A stretch of 32,235 nucleotides of DNA. Origin: 'Osedax' symbiont bacterium Rs2_46_30_T18 (GTDB lineage: Bacteria; Pseudomonadota; Gammaproteobacteria; Pseudomonadales; Balneatricaceae). The DNA lies in assembly GCA_002163025.1 (NCBI GenBank), contig MABF01000146.1, forward strand, positions 1-32,235. Reading direction: 5' to 3'. The translations under genes were made by a program, and so were the position numbers. How positions within the stretch are numbered: the first letter of the stretch is position 1; every line of letters begins with the position of its first letter. Under the pieces are notes generated by a model. It ran no database searches. It worked only from the letters and a program-made list of their open reading frames with translations, and was not told the origin of the DNA. Positions 15,685 to 24,508 of this stretch are shown piece after piece.

Positions 15685-16716
15685 TTGTCTGATCGCGTAT
15701 CTATTGCGATCGATGTGATGGGTGGAGACTTAGGTCTCCACACTATTCTCCCCGCTGCAATCGCCGCCCTGGCGAGATATTCCTCATTGCATTTACTGCT
15801 GTGCGGAAAAACAGCAGAAATCAATCGCTATCTAAATTCCCAATCCCTTTCGGAAAATTTCAGAAGTCGGCTTAGTGTCCTCGATGCTCAATCTGTCGTT
15901 GCTATGTCAGAAACTGCTGCTTTTGCAATTCGTCACCGTCGTGATTCATCCATGTATATCGCTCTCTCCCAAGTGGCGAAAGGTAAGGCTCAAGCTTGTG
16001 TTAGCGCCGGAAATACCGGAGCGCTGATGGCAATGAGTTGTCTGCTGATTAAAACAATTAGCGGTATTAACCGCCCGGCCATAGTGGCCAGTATGCCTAC
16101 GGTTAAAGGCCAAACTCTGATGCTGGATCTCGGGGCAAACATCAATTGCAAAGCGGAAAATTTGTATCAGTTTGCGGTGATGGGTTCTGCGTTGGCCAGT
16201 GGCTTGTACGGATTAAAAAAACCGAAAATTGGTCTGCTTAATATAGGTTCTGAAGAGAATAAAGGTCTGCTGCAAGTAGTGGAAGCTGCGAAGTTGTTAG
16301 AAGCTCAAGCAGGGTTGAATTACCGTGGGTTTATCGAAGGTGATGATGTGTTCTCAGGCAGGGCAGACGTAGTAGTTTGTGATGGTTTCGCGGGTAACGT
16401 GCTGCTAAAAACCAGTGAGGGGTTGGCAAAGTTTATCAACGTTAAAGTGGCCAGAAACTTGAAGAAAAGTTTGTTTAGGCGCATTTTGACTTGGTTTGCT
16501 GCACCGGTATTACAGGAAATTAGAGAGCAATTGGATCCGGCCAGGCGAAACGGTGCGATTCTGTTGGGGTTGCAGGGTGTAGTGGTGAAATCGCACGGGG
16601 CGGCAACTAAGCAAGGTTTTGGCTGCGCTATAGATCAGGCGGTCATGGCAGTAGAGCGTGATCTTGTGTCGATTATCGAACGTGAAATGCAAGCGTTGGA
16701 GTCCTTGCCCAAATAA
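15685..16716 (+). CDS. plsX: Phosphate acyltransferase PlsX
   Basis: PlsX converts acyl-ACP to acyl-phosphate, the donor for PlsY in phosphatidic acid synthesis, and is a peripheral membrane enzyme. The 343 residues fit the family. Conserved segments are I-A-I-D-V-M-G-G-D near the N-terminus, S-A-G-N-T-G-A-L, L-D-L-G-A-N, N-I-G-S-E and C-D-G-F-A-G-N-V-L-L-K. The start is TTG at 15685, three bases after the rpmF stop, with no better in-frame codon before the conserved core. The ribosome site is weak, so translation is probably coupled to rpmF. The next gene is fabD rather than fabH. Confidence 0.95.
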   Translation: MSDRVSIAIDVMGGDLGLHTILPAAIAALARYSSLHLLLCGKTAEINRYLNSQSLSENFRSRLSVLDAQSVVAMSETAAFAIRHRRDSSMYIALSQVAKGKAQACVSAGNTGALMAMSCLLIKTISGINRPAIVASMPTVKGQTLMLDLGANINCKAENLYQFAVMGSALASGLYGLKKPKIGLLNIGSEENKGLLQVVEAAKLLEAQAGLNYRGFIEGDDVFSGRADVVVCDGFAGNVLLKTSEGLAKFINVKVARNLKKSLFRRILTWFAAPVLQEIREQLDPARRNGAILLGLQGVVVKSHGAATKQGFGCAIDQAVMAVERDLVSIIEREMQALESLPK

Positions 16717-16912
16717 TGTCGCTTTTTGCATTAACTGTGCAGCCTTTTGTTAAATTAAGCTGTATCTGATTGATAATACGCTATTGTGTCTGCGGGTATG
16801 GAATTTAGATTTTTTAATTGTCGGCTAATGCTGTAAAATGCGGCCAACAAAATCATGATTAAATTGTGGCTGCCTAATCAGCGGCTAAAATATTTTGGAG
16901 TGGAGTCGGATA

Positions 16913-17842
16913 ATGTCTCAATCAAGTGTGTTTGTATTTCCCGGTCAGGGGTCCCAGCAGTTAGGTATGTTGGCAGAATTGGCCGCAGAAAACCCAATCA
17001 TTGAGCAAACCTTCGCCGAGGCTTCTGCTGTACTGGGCTATGATTTGTGGCTTTTGGTGCAAAATGGACCCGTAGAAGATCTCAACCAAACTGATAGGAC
17101 TCAGCCGGCACTGTTGTGTAGTAGTGTCGCCCTATGGCGGTTATGGCAGGAAAAGGGTGCCGAGCAGCCTGTTATAATGGCTGGGCACAGCTTGGGCGAG
17201 TACTCTGCACTAGTGTGTGCAGGGGCTTTGGATTTTGCTGACGCAATCGATCTTGTGCGTCTGCGCGGTGAGTATATGCAGCAGGCAGTGCCCGCGGGAA
17301 CAGGGGCCATGGCAGCAATTTTAGGTCTGGCTGATGAGTTAGTGCAGAGTGCTTGTGCAGAGGCCGAACAGGGGCAAGTGGTCGCAGCTGTTAACTACAA
17401 CTGTCCGGGTCAAGTGGTTATCGCCGGTGAAAAAGACGCGGTCGCCAGGGCGATTGAGAACTGTAAAACCAACGGTGCCAAACGCGCCATAGAGTTGCCG
17501 GTAAGTGTTCCGTCACACTGTCAGTTGATGAAGCCTGCAGCAGAAAAATTGGCCGAGAAACTAAAGTCAGTTAGCTTGCAAATGCCACAGATCCCAGTAC
17601 TGCAAAATGTCACGGCTAGCGAGGCGCAAAGCGTTGAGCAAATCAAAGAAAATTTAATTGCTCAATTGTATTCTCCTGTGCTCTGGACGACTTCTATGCA
17701 GGCGATAGTTGAGACGGGGGTAGCTAAGTCGATCGAGTGCGGTCCGGGGAAAGTGTTGTCTGGATTGAACAAAAAAATTCACAAGCCTTTAATTTTAGCT
17801 TCGCTGGCAGATGCGGCGGGCTGGGAAAAAGCAACGAGTTGA
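16913..17842 (+). CDS. fabD: Malonyl-CoA:ACP transacylase
   Basis: FabD loads malonyl groups from CoA onto ACP. From ATG 16913 it has 309 residues, the same length as E. coli FabD. Active-site residues are all visible: the G-Q-G-S-Q oxyanion segment (11-15), the nucleophile Ser93 in G-H-S-L-G, Arg118 for the malonate carboxylate and His202 in P-S-H-C-Q. Two GGAG sequences (16897-16900 and 16902-16905) precede the ATG; an in-frame TTG at 16895 is less likely. A gap of about 196 bases after plsX suggests an internal promoter, with TAAAAT (16834-16839) as a possible -10 but no firm -35. Confidence 0.97.
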   Translation: MSQSSVFVFPGQGSQQLGMLAELAAENPIIEQTFAEASAVLGYDLWLLVQNGPVEDLNQTDRTQPALLCSSVALWRLWQEKGAEQPVIMAGHSLGEYSALVCAGALDFADAIDLVRLRGEYMQQAVPAGTGAMAAILGLADELVQSACAEAEQGQVVAAVNYNCPGQVVIAGEKDAVARAIENCKTNGAKRAIELPVSVPSHCQLMKPAAEKLAEKLKSVSLQMPQIPVLQNVTASEAQSVEQIKENLIAQLYSPVLWTTSMQAIVETGVAKSIECGPGKVLSGLNKKIHKPLILASLADAAGWEKATS

Positions 17843-17937
17843 TTGTCGGTGCAAAAAGTGGCAGAAGTTAGTGTTCTTGGTATAAACTGAGGCCTTTTGT
17901 TGTGTTTGCTGGCATTAACGCTATAGGAATTATAAAA

Positions 17938-18681
17938 ATGAGTATTGAAGGTAAAATTGCGCTGGTAACAGGGGCGACCCGCGGCATTGGCAAGGCGATT
18001 GCAGAAGAGTTAGGTCGCCAGGGAGCAGTGGTAATCGGTACTGCAACAAGTGATAACGGCGCCACAGCTATTTCCCAGTATCTGAGCGATGCAGGTATTA
18101 AAGGGCTGGGCATGATATTAGATGTCTCCTGTACCGAGTCTGTTACAGTCACCATGAAGAAAATTACCGATGAATATGGTGCGGTTGATATCCTGGTAAA
18201 CAATGCCGGTATTACTAAAGACAATTTAATGTTACGAATGAAAGCAGACGAGTGGGACAGTGTTATCAATACCAACTTGTCTTCTCTTTACCGTGTGACT
18301 AAAGCTTGCTTGCGTGGTATGACCAAGAAGCGCTGGGGACGTATTATCAGTGTCAGCTCAGTAGTCGCTTCTATGGGTAATGCAGGGCAGGCTAACTATG
18401 CCGCTTCAAAATCTGGAATGGAAGGTTTTTCCCGGGCGCTGGCCAGTGAAGTGGGTTCGCGCAATGTAACGGTAAATTGTGTGGCACCTGGGTTTATAGA
18501 CACTGATATGACTAAGGGGCTTGCTGATTCTCACAAGGAGACTCTGCAGTCTAAAATTCCTTTAAGTCGCCTTGGCAAACCAGAGGAAATTGCATCTGTG
18601 GTTGCTTTTCTAGCCAGTGATGCAGCAGCTTATGTCACAGGTGAAACCATTCAAGTTAATGGTGGTATGTACATGGCGTAA
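17938..18681 (+). CDS. fabG: 3-oxoacyl-ACP reductase
   Basis: FabG reduces beta-ketoacyl-ACP with NADPH in the elongation cycle. The 247-residue short-chain dehydrogenase has the cofactor motif T-G-A-T-R-G-I-G (11-18), N-N-A-G-I (88-92) and the catalytic Ser141, Tyr154 and Lys158. The segment M-G-N-A-G-Q-A-N-Y-A-A-S-K is characteristic of true FabG. ATG 17938 has AGGAA 8 nt upstream; an in-frame upstream TTG at 17902 adds non-family sequence. It lies between fabD and acpP as in the standard fab cluster. The gap to acpP is 338 bases and holds the acpP promoter. Confidence 0.97.
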   Translation: MSIEGKIALVTGATRGIGKAIAEELGRQGAVVIGTATSDNGATAISQYLSDAGIKGLGMILDVSCTESVTVTMKKITDEYGAVDILVNNAGITKDNLMLRMKADEWDSVINTNLSSLYRVTKACLRGMTKKRWGRIISVSSVVASMGNAGQANYAASKSGMEGFSRALASEVGSRNVTVNCVAPGFIDTDMTKGLADSHKETLQSKIPLSRLGKPEEIASVVAFLASDAAAYVTGETIQVNGGMYMA

Positions 18682-18877
18682 GTTGATCGTCAGCTGCTCG
18701 CAAGATCAGTTGCGTTTGATTTAACAGCATATTTTATTGCCACAAATGGCGAGGATTAAGTTGAGTATTTTAAATATATGTAATTAAATCAATGACCTGT
18801 ACTGAAAGGTTGCAGGTTGTCGGTTGGTCTAGGTTTATTTCCCTAAGACCGAGAATTGAAAAAACAGACATTTGTGA

Positions 18878-18905
18878 TTGATATTTTCTAAGATATGTTG
18901 ATAAT
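18878..18905 (+). promoter_or_regulatory. Candidate sigma-70 promoter for acpP
   Basis: TTGATA (18878-18883) and GATAAT (18900-18905) are 16 bases apart, with 5 of 6 matches for the -10 and 5 of 6 for the -35. A start near 18912 would give a leader of about 108 nt with two hairpins. A dedicated promoter fits the high demand for acyl carrier protein. Confidence 0.6.
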
Positions 18906-18929
18906 TGCCTCATCTAAATTGAATTACAA

Positions 18930-18960
18930 AGTTAGCAGCTTAGCTTTTAAGCTGCTAACT
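18930..18960 (+). promoter_or_regulatory. 13-bp hairpin in the acpP leader
   Basis: AGTTAGCAGCTTA (18930-18942) and TAAGCTGCTAACT (18948-18960) pair perfectly around GCTTT. No T-run follows, so it is not a typical terminator. Near the predicted 5' end of the acpP mRNA it could protect the transcript from decay; it may otherwise end a readthrough transcript from fabG. Confidence 0.6.
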
Positions 18961-18975
18961 GTTAAATAATCAAAA

Positions 18976-18992
18976 ATCATACATCGTATGAT
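18976..18992 (+). promoter_or_regulatory. 7-bp hairpin just before the acpP ribosome site
   Basis: ATCATAC (18976-18982) and GTATGAT (18986-18992) pair perfectly around ATC, about 15 bases upstream of the acpP Shine-Dalgarno sequence AGGAAAA. Together with the larger hairpin it makes a two-stem leader. Confidence 0.5.
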
Positions 18993-19019
18993 GCTAGTTG
19001 ATAAACAATAGGAAAAGTT

Positions 19020-19253
19020 ATGAGTAATATTGAAGATCGCGTTAAGAAAATTGTTGCAGAACAGTTAGGTGTTAAAGTAGAAGAAGTGACAAACCCTGCT
19101 TCTTTTGTCGATGATCTAGGCGCGGACTCTCTAGACACCGTTGAGCTGGTAATGGCTTTAGAAGAAGAATTTGAAACTGAAATTCCAGACGAAGAAGCAG
19201 AGAAGATTACTACTGTTCAGTTGGCAATTGACTACGTTAATTCCAACCAGTAA
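19020..19253 (+). CDS. acpP: Acyl carrier protein
   Basis: ACP carries growing acyl chains on a 4'-phosphopantetheine arm. The 77-residue acidic protein has the prosthetic-group Ser37 in [10 protein letters not shown] and the family start [10 protein letters not shown]. Length and sequence are nearly those of E. coli AcpP. A good AGGAAAA ribosome site precedes the ATG. It has its own predicted promoter and a terminator directly after it, so it is expressed as an abundant short mRNA besides any cluster-wide transcript. Confidence 0.99.
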   Translation: MSNIEDRVKKIVAEQLGVKVEEVTNPASFVDDLGADSLDTVELVMALEEEFETEIPDEEAEKITTVQLAIDYVNSNQ

Positions 19254-19285
19254 TTGAAACTATTTTTATAGTTTTAATCTAGTGC

Positions 19286-19326
19286 AAAGCCGTTACTATA
19301 TTTGATAGAACGGCTTTTCTTGTTTT
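19286..19326 (+). terminator. Intrinsic terminator after acpP
   Basis: AAAGCCGTT (19286-19294) and AACGGCTTT (19309-19317) form a 9-bp stem. An inner CTAT/ATAG pairing extends it, and TTTTCTTGTTTT follows. It would separate highly expressed acpP from fabF, with partial readthrough possible. Confidence 0.85.
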
Positions 19327-19549
19327 AGGCCGGGAAAAAGTAAACAGTAAAAAACCCGGGACTAGGACCTAGCAGTGAAAAGACCACCATCTCGCTCAGC
19401 TGTCTATTTGTAACCTATAGGCGCAGATTCTTAAGAGTATGACCTGACGTTGTTCACGACTGAAGGTAGATGGGAATTTAACCTCAAATTAAGCAAAATA
19501 TTTTGGGCAGCTTAGCTGTAAATCCAAAGAGTACAATGGGAGAAGTACG
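19327..19549. other. Gap between the acpP terminator and fabF
   Basis: These bases hold no ORF. A small CTAGG-A-CCTAG palindrome lies near 19371-19381, and CCATCT (about 19387) with AGATGG (about 19468) could pair at long range. Since a terminator lies upstream, a fabF promoter is expected here, but I could not identify convincing -35 and -10 boxes. Confidence 0.4.
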
Positions 19550-20782
19550 ATGTCTCGTAGAAGAGTGGTAGTTACCGGATTAGGCGCATTAACACCGGTT
19601 GGCAACACCGTCGAGGATAGTTGGAAGTCGATTCTAGCGGGACAAAGTGGTGCCGCTCCCATTGAGCATTTTGATGCCAGTAGCTATAGCACACAATTTT
19701 CCGCTTCAATAAAAGGCTTTGATGTAAGCCAATACATGAACCCAAAAGATGCCCGACGTATGGATATGTTTATTCAATACGGTCTGGCGGCTGCGTTTCA
19801 GGCAGTGGCTGACAGCGGCCTGCAAGTGACAGAAGAAAATGCCCCGCGTATAGGTTGCGCTATTGGCTCTGGAATAGGTGGTTTGTCGATGATTGAATCG
19901 ACCTATGACATCATCAAAAATAGTGGACCACGCAAAGTATCACCCTTTTTTGTTCCCGGCAGTATTATCAATATGATCGCCGGTCACCTGGCAATCAAGT
20001 ACGGCTTTAAAGGGCCTAACATCGCCATTACAACCGCATGTACTACAGGTACTCACAACATTGGTCAGGCAATGCGTATGATCCAATACGGGGATGCCGA
20101 CGTAATGGTGGCAGGTGGTGCGGAAATGGCCACCACCCAGCTGGGCTTAGGCGGCTTCGCAGCGGCCAGAGCACTGTCCAAGCGCAACGATGATCCGCAG
20201 GCGGCCAGTCGCCCCTGGGATGCAGACCGCGATGGCTTTGTCTTAGGTGACGGAGCTGGGATTTTAGTACTTGAAGAATATGAGTTGGCAAAAGCACGCG
20301 GTGCTAAGATTTACTGTGAGCTGGCCGGTTTTGGCATGAGCGATGACGCCCATCACATCACCGCACCGCCAGCGACAGGCGAGGGCGCAGCCCTGGCAAT
20401 GCAGAATGCAGTGAAAGACGCCGGCGTCAGCAGTGTCGACTATGTCAATGCGCACGGTACTTCCACTCCTGCCGGGGACATAGCCGAAACTAACGCCCTG
20501 AAGAGGTTATTTGGGGCTGAGGCCGCCAATATGCGAATGAGTTCTACTAAGTCGATGATCGGACATTTGCTCGGTGCTGCCGGGGCTGTCGAAGCTATCT
20601 TCTGTGCGCTGGCGATTCGCGATCAAGTTGCGCCGCCTACTATCAACTTAGATAATCCCTCAGAGGGCTGTGATCTCAACTATGTTGCGCACAGTGCTCA
20701 GGATTGTCGCATTGATACCGCTATTTCGAACTCATTTGGCTTTGGCGGCACTAACGGTAGTTTGTTGTTCCGCAAGATCTAA
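19550..20782 (+). CDS. fabF: 3-oxoacyl-ACP synthase II
   Basis: FabF condenses malonyl-ACP with acyl-ACP, the elongating beta-ketoacyl-ACP synthase. The 410-residue thiolase-fold protein has the Cys-His-His triad: Cys164 in T-T-A-C-T-T-G, His302 in N-A-H-G-T-S-T and His339 in I-G-H-L-L-G, plus Lys334. The C-terminal N-S-F-G-F-G-G-T-N motif is present. The residue after the Cys-Thr pair is Thr rather than the common Ser, a mild variation. GGGAG precedes the ATG. pabC starts 9 bases after the stop, as in Pseudomonas and E. coli. Confidence 0.98.
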   Translation: MSRRRVVVTGLGALTPVGNTVEDSWKSILAGQSGAAPIEHFDASSYSTQFSASIKGFDVSQYMNPKDARRMDMFIQYGLAAAFQAVADSGLQVTEENAPRIGCAIGSGIGGLSMIESTYDIIKNSGPRKVSPFFVPGSIINMIAGHLAIKYGFKGPNIAITTACTTGTHNIGQAMRMIQYGDADVMVAGGAEMATTQLGLGGFAAARALSKRNDDPQAASRPWDADRDGFVLGDGAGILVLEEYELAKARGAKIYCELAGFGMSDDAHHITAPPATGEGAALAMQNAVKDAGVSSVDYVNAHGTSTPAGDIAETNALKRLFGAEAANMRMSSTKSMIGHLLGAAGAVEAIFCALAIRDQVAPPTINLDNPSEGCDLNYVAHSAQDCRIDTAISNSFGFGGTNGSLLFRKI

Positions 20783-20791
20783 TCGTTAGTC

Positions 20792-21658
20792 ATGATGGCT
20801 AAGGTACTGATTAACGGTCGTGCTGAGCAACAGCTCAGTGCAGCGGACCGGGGTTTGAGTTATGGGGATGGGCTGTTTGAAACTATTCAAATAGCCAGTG
20901 GAACTGCGCTGCTATGGGATGCACATATGTTGCGCATGCAGCGCGGTGCTGCAAGATTAAAGATCCCCTTCGATGCCTCGCTGAGGGCGCTTTTTCACCA
21001 GGACTTTCTCAGTCTGCTACAAAGCTCCAGTACCAATGCAGTGTTAAAGCTGACGTTAACCCGTGGCGTTGGCATGCGCGGCTATAAACCGGACCCGCAA
21101 GCTACAATTACTCGCATCTCTTCTCTGACAGCTCTCCCTGATTTTACTGATCAGCAACGCCATGGTATTACAGTGCGCTTATGTCGGCTGCAATTGGCGC
21201 GTCAGTCAGTTCTGGCAGGGGTAAAGCACTTAAATCGCCTGGAGCAGGTTCTGGCGCGCAGCGAGTGGGATGATCCTGATATTACTGAAGGTATAGTCTG
21301 CGATACCGAAGGCAAACTGATAGAGGGGACGATGAGTAATCTTTTTTGGGTTGCCAATGGGATTCTCTACACACCCGATCTCACCTATTCAGGCGTTGAG
21401 GGTGTGATACGCAATGCCCTGATCTCTCAGTGCCGCCAGCAATCCTTGTGTGAGGTGCGAACGGCCAGCTATGAATTGTCGCAGCTGTTGGTTGCAGATG
21501 AAATCTTCGTCTGTAATTCTGTGATTAATATACTTCCGGTAGTGACGCTCATTGTCGATGATGCAGCCCCTAAAGCTGAAGTTTATCAAGTGGGGCCTAT
21601 TACCAGGGCGCTGCAGAAAATGTTACACAATCTCTATTTAAAGGATGCACCACATTGA
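20792..21658 (+). CDS. pabC: 4-amino-4-deoxychorismate lyase
   Basis: PabC is a PLP enzyme that releases pyruvate from aminodeoxychorismate to give p-aminobenzoate for folate. The 288-residue class IV aminotransferase-fold protein has Y-G-D-G-L-F-E-T near the N-terminus, the PLP lysine Lys145 in G-V-K-H-L-N-R-L and E-G-T-M-S-N-L-F. The start may be ATG 20792 or the adjacent ATG 20795; no clear ribosome site is seen, so translation is likely coupled to fabF. Its stop overlaps the mltG start in the sequence TTGA. Confidence 0.94.
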   Translation: MMAKVLINGRAEQQLSAADRGLSYGDGLFETIQIASGTALLWDAHMLRMQRGAARLKIPFDASLRALFHQDFLSLLQSSSTNAVLKLTLTRGVGMRGYKPDPQATITRISSLTALPDFTDQQRHGITVRLCRLQLARQSVLAGVKHLNRLEQVLARSEWDDPDITEGIVCDTEGKLIEGTMSNLFWVANGILYTPDLTYSGVEGVIRNALISQCRQQSLCEVRTASYELSQLLVADEIFVCNSVINILPVVTLIVDDAAPKAEVYQVGPITRALQKMLHNLYLKDAPH

Positions 21659-22692
21659 AAAAGTTTTTTCTTAGCTTGTTGTTCTTGATCGGTGCAGCTG
21701 CCGCTGGCGGCTACTATCTCTGGCAAGATGTTCACCGGGTTATATTGCAACCTGTCTATACTCAAGGTCCGAATAAGACCTTCATTGTTAAGCGCGGAGT
21801 AGGTTTTAACCGCTTGACCGCCATGCTCAAAGAAGCGCAGTTAATAGATAATGATGTGTATTTTAAGCTCTACGCTAAATACTATAAATTTGGCAGAAAG
21901 ATAAAGGCCGGAGAGTATTCAATTGCTGCAGGTACCCATCCACTGGGTTTGTTGCAAAAGTTGTCCTCTGGAGCTGTAGTGCAGCACAACGTGGTCTTTA
22001 TAGAGGGCTCCAGCGCTAAAGAGTTACGTGCAGCGCTGCTAAAATATAAAGATTTGTTACAGCTTAAAAGCACACAGATGAGCGAGGCCGAGCTTCTTAA
22101 AGCGATAGGGGCGTCAGAATCAAAACTTGAAGGGTTGCTGCTGGCAGAAACCTACCGGGTTGAGCGCGGTAGCACCGATATTGCCCTGTTAAAGCGCGCC
22201 TATAAAAGTATGCAAAAACTGTTACAGCAACAGTGGCAGCAGCGAGATAAAAAATTACCTTACAAAACACCCTACGAGGCGCTGATTATGGCCTCTATCG
22301 TAGAAAAAGAGACCGGCGCCTCCGCAGAGCGACCGGTGATCGCCGGCGTCTTTATCAATAGGATGAACATCGGCATGCGCTTACAAACAGATCCTACGGT
22401 CATTTATGGTATGGGTGATAGATACAAAGGAAATATTACCAGAGCAGACCTGAAGCGTCCCAGTGCCTATAATACTTATGTGATCAATGGCTTGCCGCCC
22501 TCGCCTATAGCCACAGTAGGGCCGGAGGCAATCAGAGCGGCATTGAACCCTGAGAAAACTAAATATTTGTATTTTGTCGCTAAAGGCAATGGAAGCCATC
22601 AATTCTCCAAGAGTCTGCGCGATCATAACAATGCGGTACGTCGCTACCAATTACAGCGTAAAAAAGGCTATCGTTCAGCACCTTCGAACTAG
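21655..22692 (+). CDS. mltG: Endolytic murein transglycosylase MltG
   Basis: MltG cleaves nascent glycan strands in the inner membrane and is thought to set glycan length. The 345-residue protein has one N-terminal membrane anchor (about 4-22), a LysM-like region and the YceG catalytic domain. The segment M-A-S-I-V-E-K-E-T-G holds the catalytic glutamate (E217 or E219). Further family motifs are L-Q-T-D-P-T-V-I-Y-G and S-P-Y/S-A-Y-N-T-Y. The start is TTG at 21655, overlapping the pabC stop by four bases, a typical coupling. It precedes tmk as in E. coli. Confidence 0.95.
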   Translation: MKKFFLSLLFLIGAAAAGGYYLWQDVHRVILQPVYTQGPNKTFIVKRGVGFNRLTAMLKEAQLIDNDVYFKLYAKYYKFGRKIKAGEYSIAAGTHPLGLLQKLSSGAVVQHNVVFIEGSSAKELRAALLKYKDLLQLKSTQMSEAELLKAIGASESKLEGLLLAETYRVERGSTDIALLKRAYKSMQKLLQQQWQQRDKKLPYKTPYEALIMASIVEKETGASAERPVIAGVFINRMNIGMRLQTDPTVIYGMGDRYKGNITRADLKRPSAYNTYVINGLPPSPIATVGPEAIRAALNPEKTKYLYFVAKGNGSHQFSKSLRDHNNAVRRYQLQRKKGYRSAPSN

Positions 22693-22753
22693 AAATTGCT
22701 AACCAGATATAACTGCATGTCCGCCGTGGCTGCCCAAAGTTAAAGGAATATTA

Positions 22754-23410
22754 ATGAGTGCTGCACAGCCGCTAAAAGGCCGATTTATTACTGTTGAAGG
22801 TACAGAAGGGGTCGGCAAGAGTACCAATATAGCCTTTATCAAAAAGCGTATAGAAAGTGCGTGTATTGGCGGCGAAAAAATTGAATTAGTAATGACCCGC
22901 GAACCCGGTGGTACAGAATTGGCTGAGGAAATCAGGCAGATACTGCTGACGCCTCGCAGTGAAACAATGTCGGTCGATACCGAGTTACTGCTGGTCTTTG
23001 CCGCCAGGGCGCAGCACATAAATAGTGTCATTGCCCCGGCACTGGCACGTGGCGCCTGGGTGCTTAGCGATAGATTTACCGATGCCACTTATGCTTATCA
23101 AGGCTATGGCAGAGGCATTGATATCACCAGGATTCGTCAGCTGGAAAGTTTTGTACAGGGAGATTTGCGTCCTGATTTGACTTTGTTGCTGGATGCTCCT
23201 GTTGAGTTGGGGCTGGCCCGCGCTTCGGCGAGAGGGGAGTTAGATCGAATTGAGCTGGAGAAAAAGTGCTTTTTTGAAAAGGTACGCGCCGGTTACGCAG
23301 CACAGATGCAGAGGGAACCGGAACGCTTCTCTCTGGTTGATGCGACGCAAAATTTGTGCGATGTTAAAAATCAGGTACATCGCATCTTAGCAGACAAATT
23401 GGGCTTATAA
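22754..23410 (+). CDS. tmk: Thymidylate kinase
   Basis: Tmk phosphorylates dTMP to dTDP. The 218-residue protein has the P-loop G-T-E-G-V-G-K-S (16-23), the T-R-E-P-G-G-T substrate motif (48-54), D-R-F (106-108) and a lid region [12 protein letters not shown] typical of E. coli-type enzymes. ATG 22754 has AAAGGAA upstream. The stop codon abuts the holB ATG directly, so the two are co-translated or at least co-transcribed. Confidence 0.97.
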   Translation: MSAAQPLKGRFITVEGTEGVGKSTNIAFIKKRIESACIGGEKIELVMTREPGGTELAEEIRQILLTPRSETMSVDTELLLVFAARAQHINSVIAPALARGAWVLSDRFTDATYAYQGYGRGIDITRIRQLESFVQGDLRPDLTLLLDAPVELGLARASARGELDRIELEKKCFFEKVRAGYAAQMQREPERFSLVDATQNLCDVKNQVHRILADKLGL

Positions 23411-24421
23411 ATGAACGTTGCCAGTCGATATCATTCATTAACTACTAATCTGTATCCTTGGTTTGAGCCTCAGTGGCAGAGAGTTTGTAAGCTGCTGAGC
23501 GAGCAAAAATTGCCACATGCGCTGATAGTCAACGGCGTCAAAGGCATTGGCAAACTACATTTTGCCAGTAGTATTGCACAGCTGGTTCTCTGTCAGGATC
23601 GTAACAGCGATGCGCCGTGTGGAACCTGTCGCAGTTGCCAGCTATTTACTTCCAGTGGCCATCCGGATTTATATCATCTATCTCCTGAGGATGAGAGGGG
23701 GCAAATAAAGGTCGACCAAGTGCGAGACCTCAGTGCTTTTATGCAAAGTACAGCGCAGCAGGGCGGTTATCGGGTGGTTATATTAGATCCGGCTGAGGCG
23801 ATGAATCTCTCTGCTTCCAATGCGCTGCTGAAAACTTTGGAAGAGCCCGGTCGTGATTCACTGCTATTGCTGTTGAGTCATCAACTGGGCCAAGTGATGC
23901 CAACCATCAAAAGTCGCTGTCAGCGCATTGATTGTCCGATCCCCGAGACGCAACAGGCAGTAAAGTGGCTAGAGCAGCAGCTGTCAATTGAGACACAAGT
24001 TGCCAGTCAATTATTAAAAGTTGTGCACGGGTCGCCACTTTTAGGTCTAAACTTCAAAGAACAGGGGCAATCGCTAAGGGCTGAGTTCTTTGTGGCCCTT
24101 AAAAGTTTGTTGCAACGCAAGAGTACTGCCATCGAGGTGGCGCCTCAATACGCAAAAACTGATTTGTTGATGCTGCTGTCTTGGATGTACAGTTTACTGG
24201 TAGATGTTAGTAAGTTGCATTCAATCGGCGCTCAAGCTCAGATAGTGAATACCGATATGTCTAAAATGCTCACGGCGCTGGCCAAGCGCAGTGACATAAA
24301 ACAAGTATATCGTCTCTCCGATAAAGTCCAGCAGCAACGAGCAGCGCTGCTGCAACACCAAAATCCCAACCGGCAACTGTTGCTGGAGGATTTGTTATTA
24401 GATTGGAACAATTTAATATAA
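23411..24421 (+). CDS. holB: DNA polymerase III subunit delta'
   Basis: Delta' is part of the clamp loader that places the beta sliding clamp on DNA. The 336-residue AAA+ protein has a degenerate P-loop G-V-K-G-I-G-K-L (42-49), in which the usual Ser/Thr is Leu, as expected for the non-ATPase delta'. The zinc-binding cysteines are Cys61, Cys70, Cys73 and Cys76. It retains the S-R-C arginine-finger motif (168-170). It starts at the base after the tmk stop codon. Confidence 0.95.
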   Translation: MNVASRYHSLTTNLYPWFEPQWQRVCKLLSEQKLPHALIVNGVKGIGKLHFASSIAQLVLCQDRNSDAPCGTCRSCQLFTSSGHPDLYHLSPEDERGQIKVDQVRDLSAFMQSTAQQGGYRVVILDPAEAMNLSASNALLKTLEEPGRDSLLLLLSHQLGQVMPTIKSRCQRIDCPIPETQQAVKWLEQQLSIETQVASQLLKVVHGSPLLGLNFKEQGQSLRAEFFVALKSLLQRKSTAIEVAPQYAKTDLLMLLSWMYSLLVDVSKLHSIGAQAQIVNTDMSKMLTALAKRSDIKQVYRLSDKVQQQRAALLQHQNPNRQLLLEDLLLDWNNLI

Positions 24422-24508
24422 AATGTTTAAATACAACGGTTACCTATTTCTTGCAGTGACTTAAGGTACACTCTAGGGAAGGTATTCAAACATAAGGATT
24501 GTAAATTT

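Larger units (their letters stand above)
18682..19019. other. fabG-acpP intergenic region with acpP promoter and structured leader
   Basis: This 338-base gap has no gene. From left to right it holds an imperfect dyad GGTCTAGG / CCTAAGACC (18826-18833, 18842-18850; one bulged base), a candidate promoter (18878-18905), a perfect 13-bp hairpin (18930-18960), a 7-bp hairpin (18976-18992) and the acpP ribosome-binding site. The first dyad may belong to the end of the fabG transcript. Confidence 0.6.

Noticed and set aside
22699-23088. 129-codon minus-strand frame opposite tmk
   Set aside because: It is fully contained in the tmk region, where the P-loop and D-R-F motifs are decisive, and shows no domain of its own.
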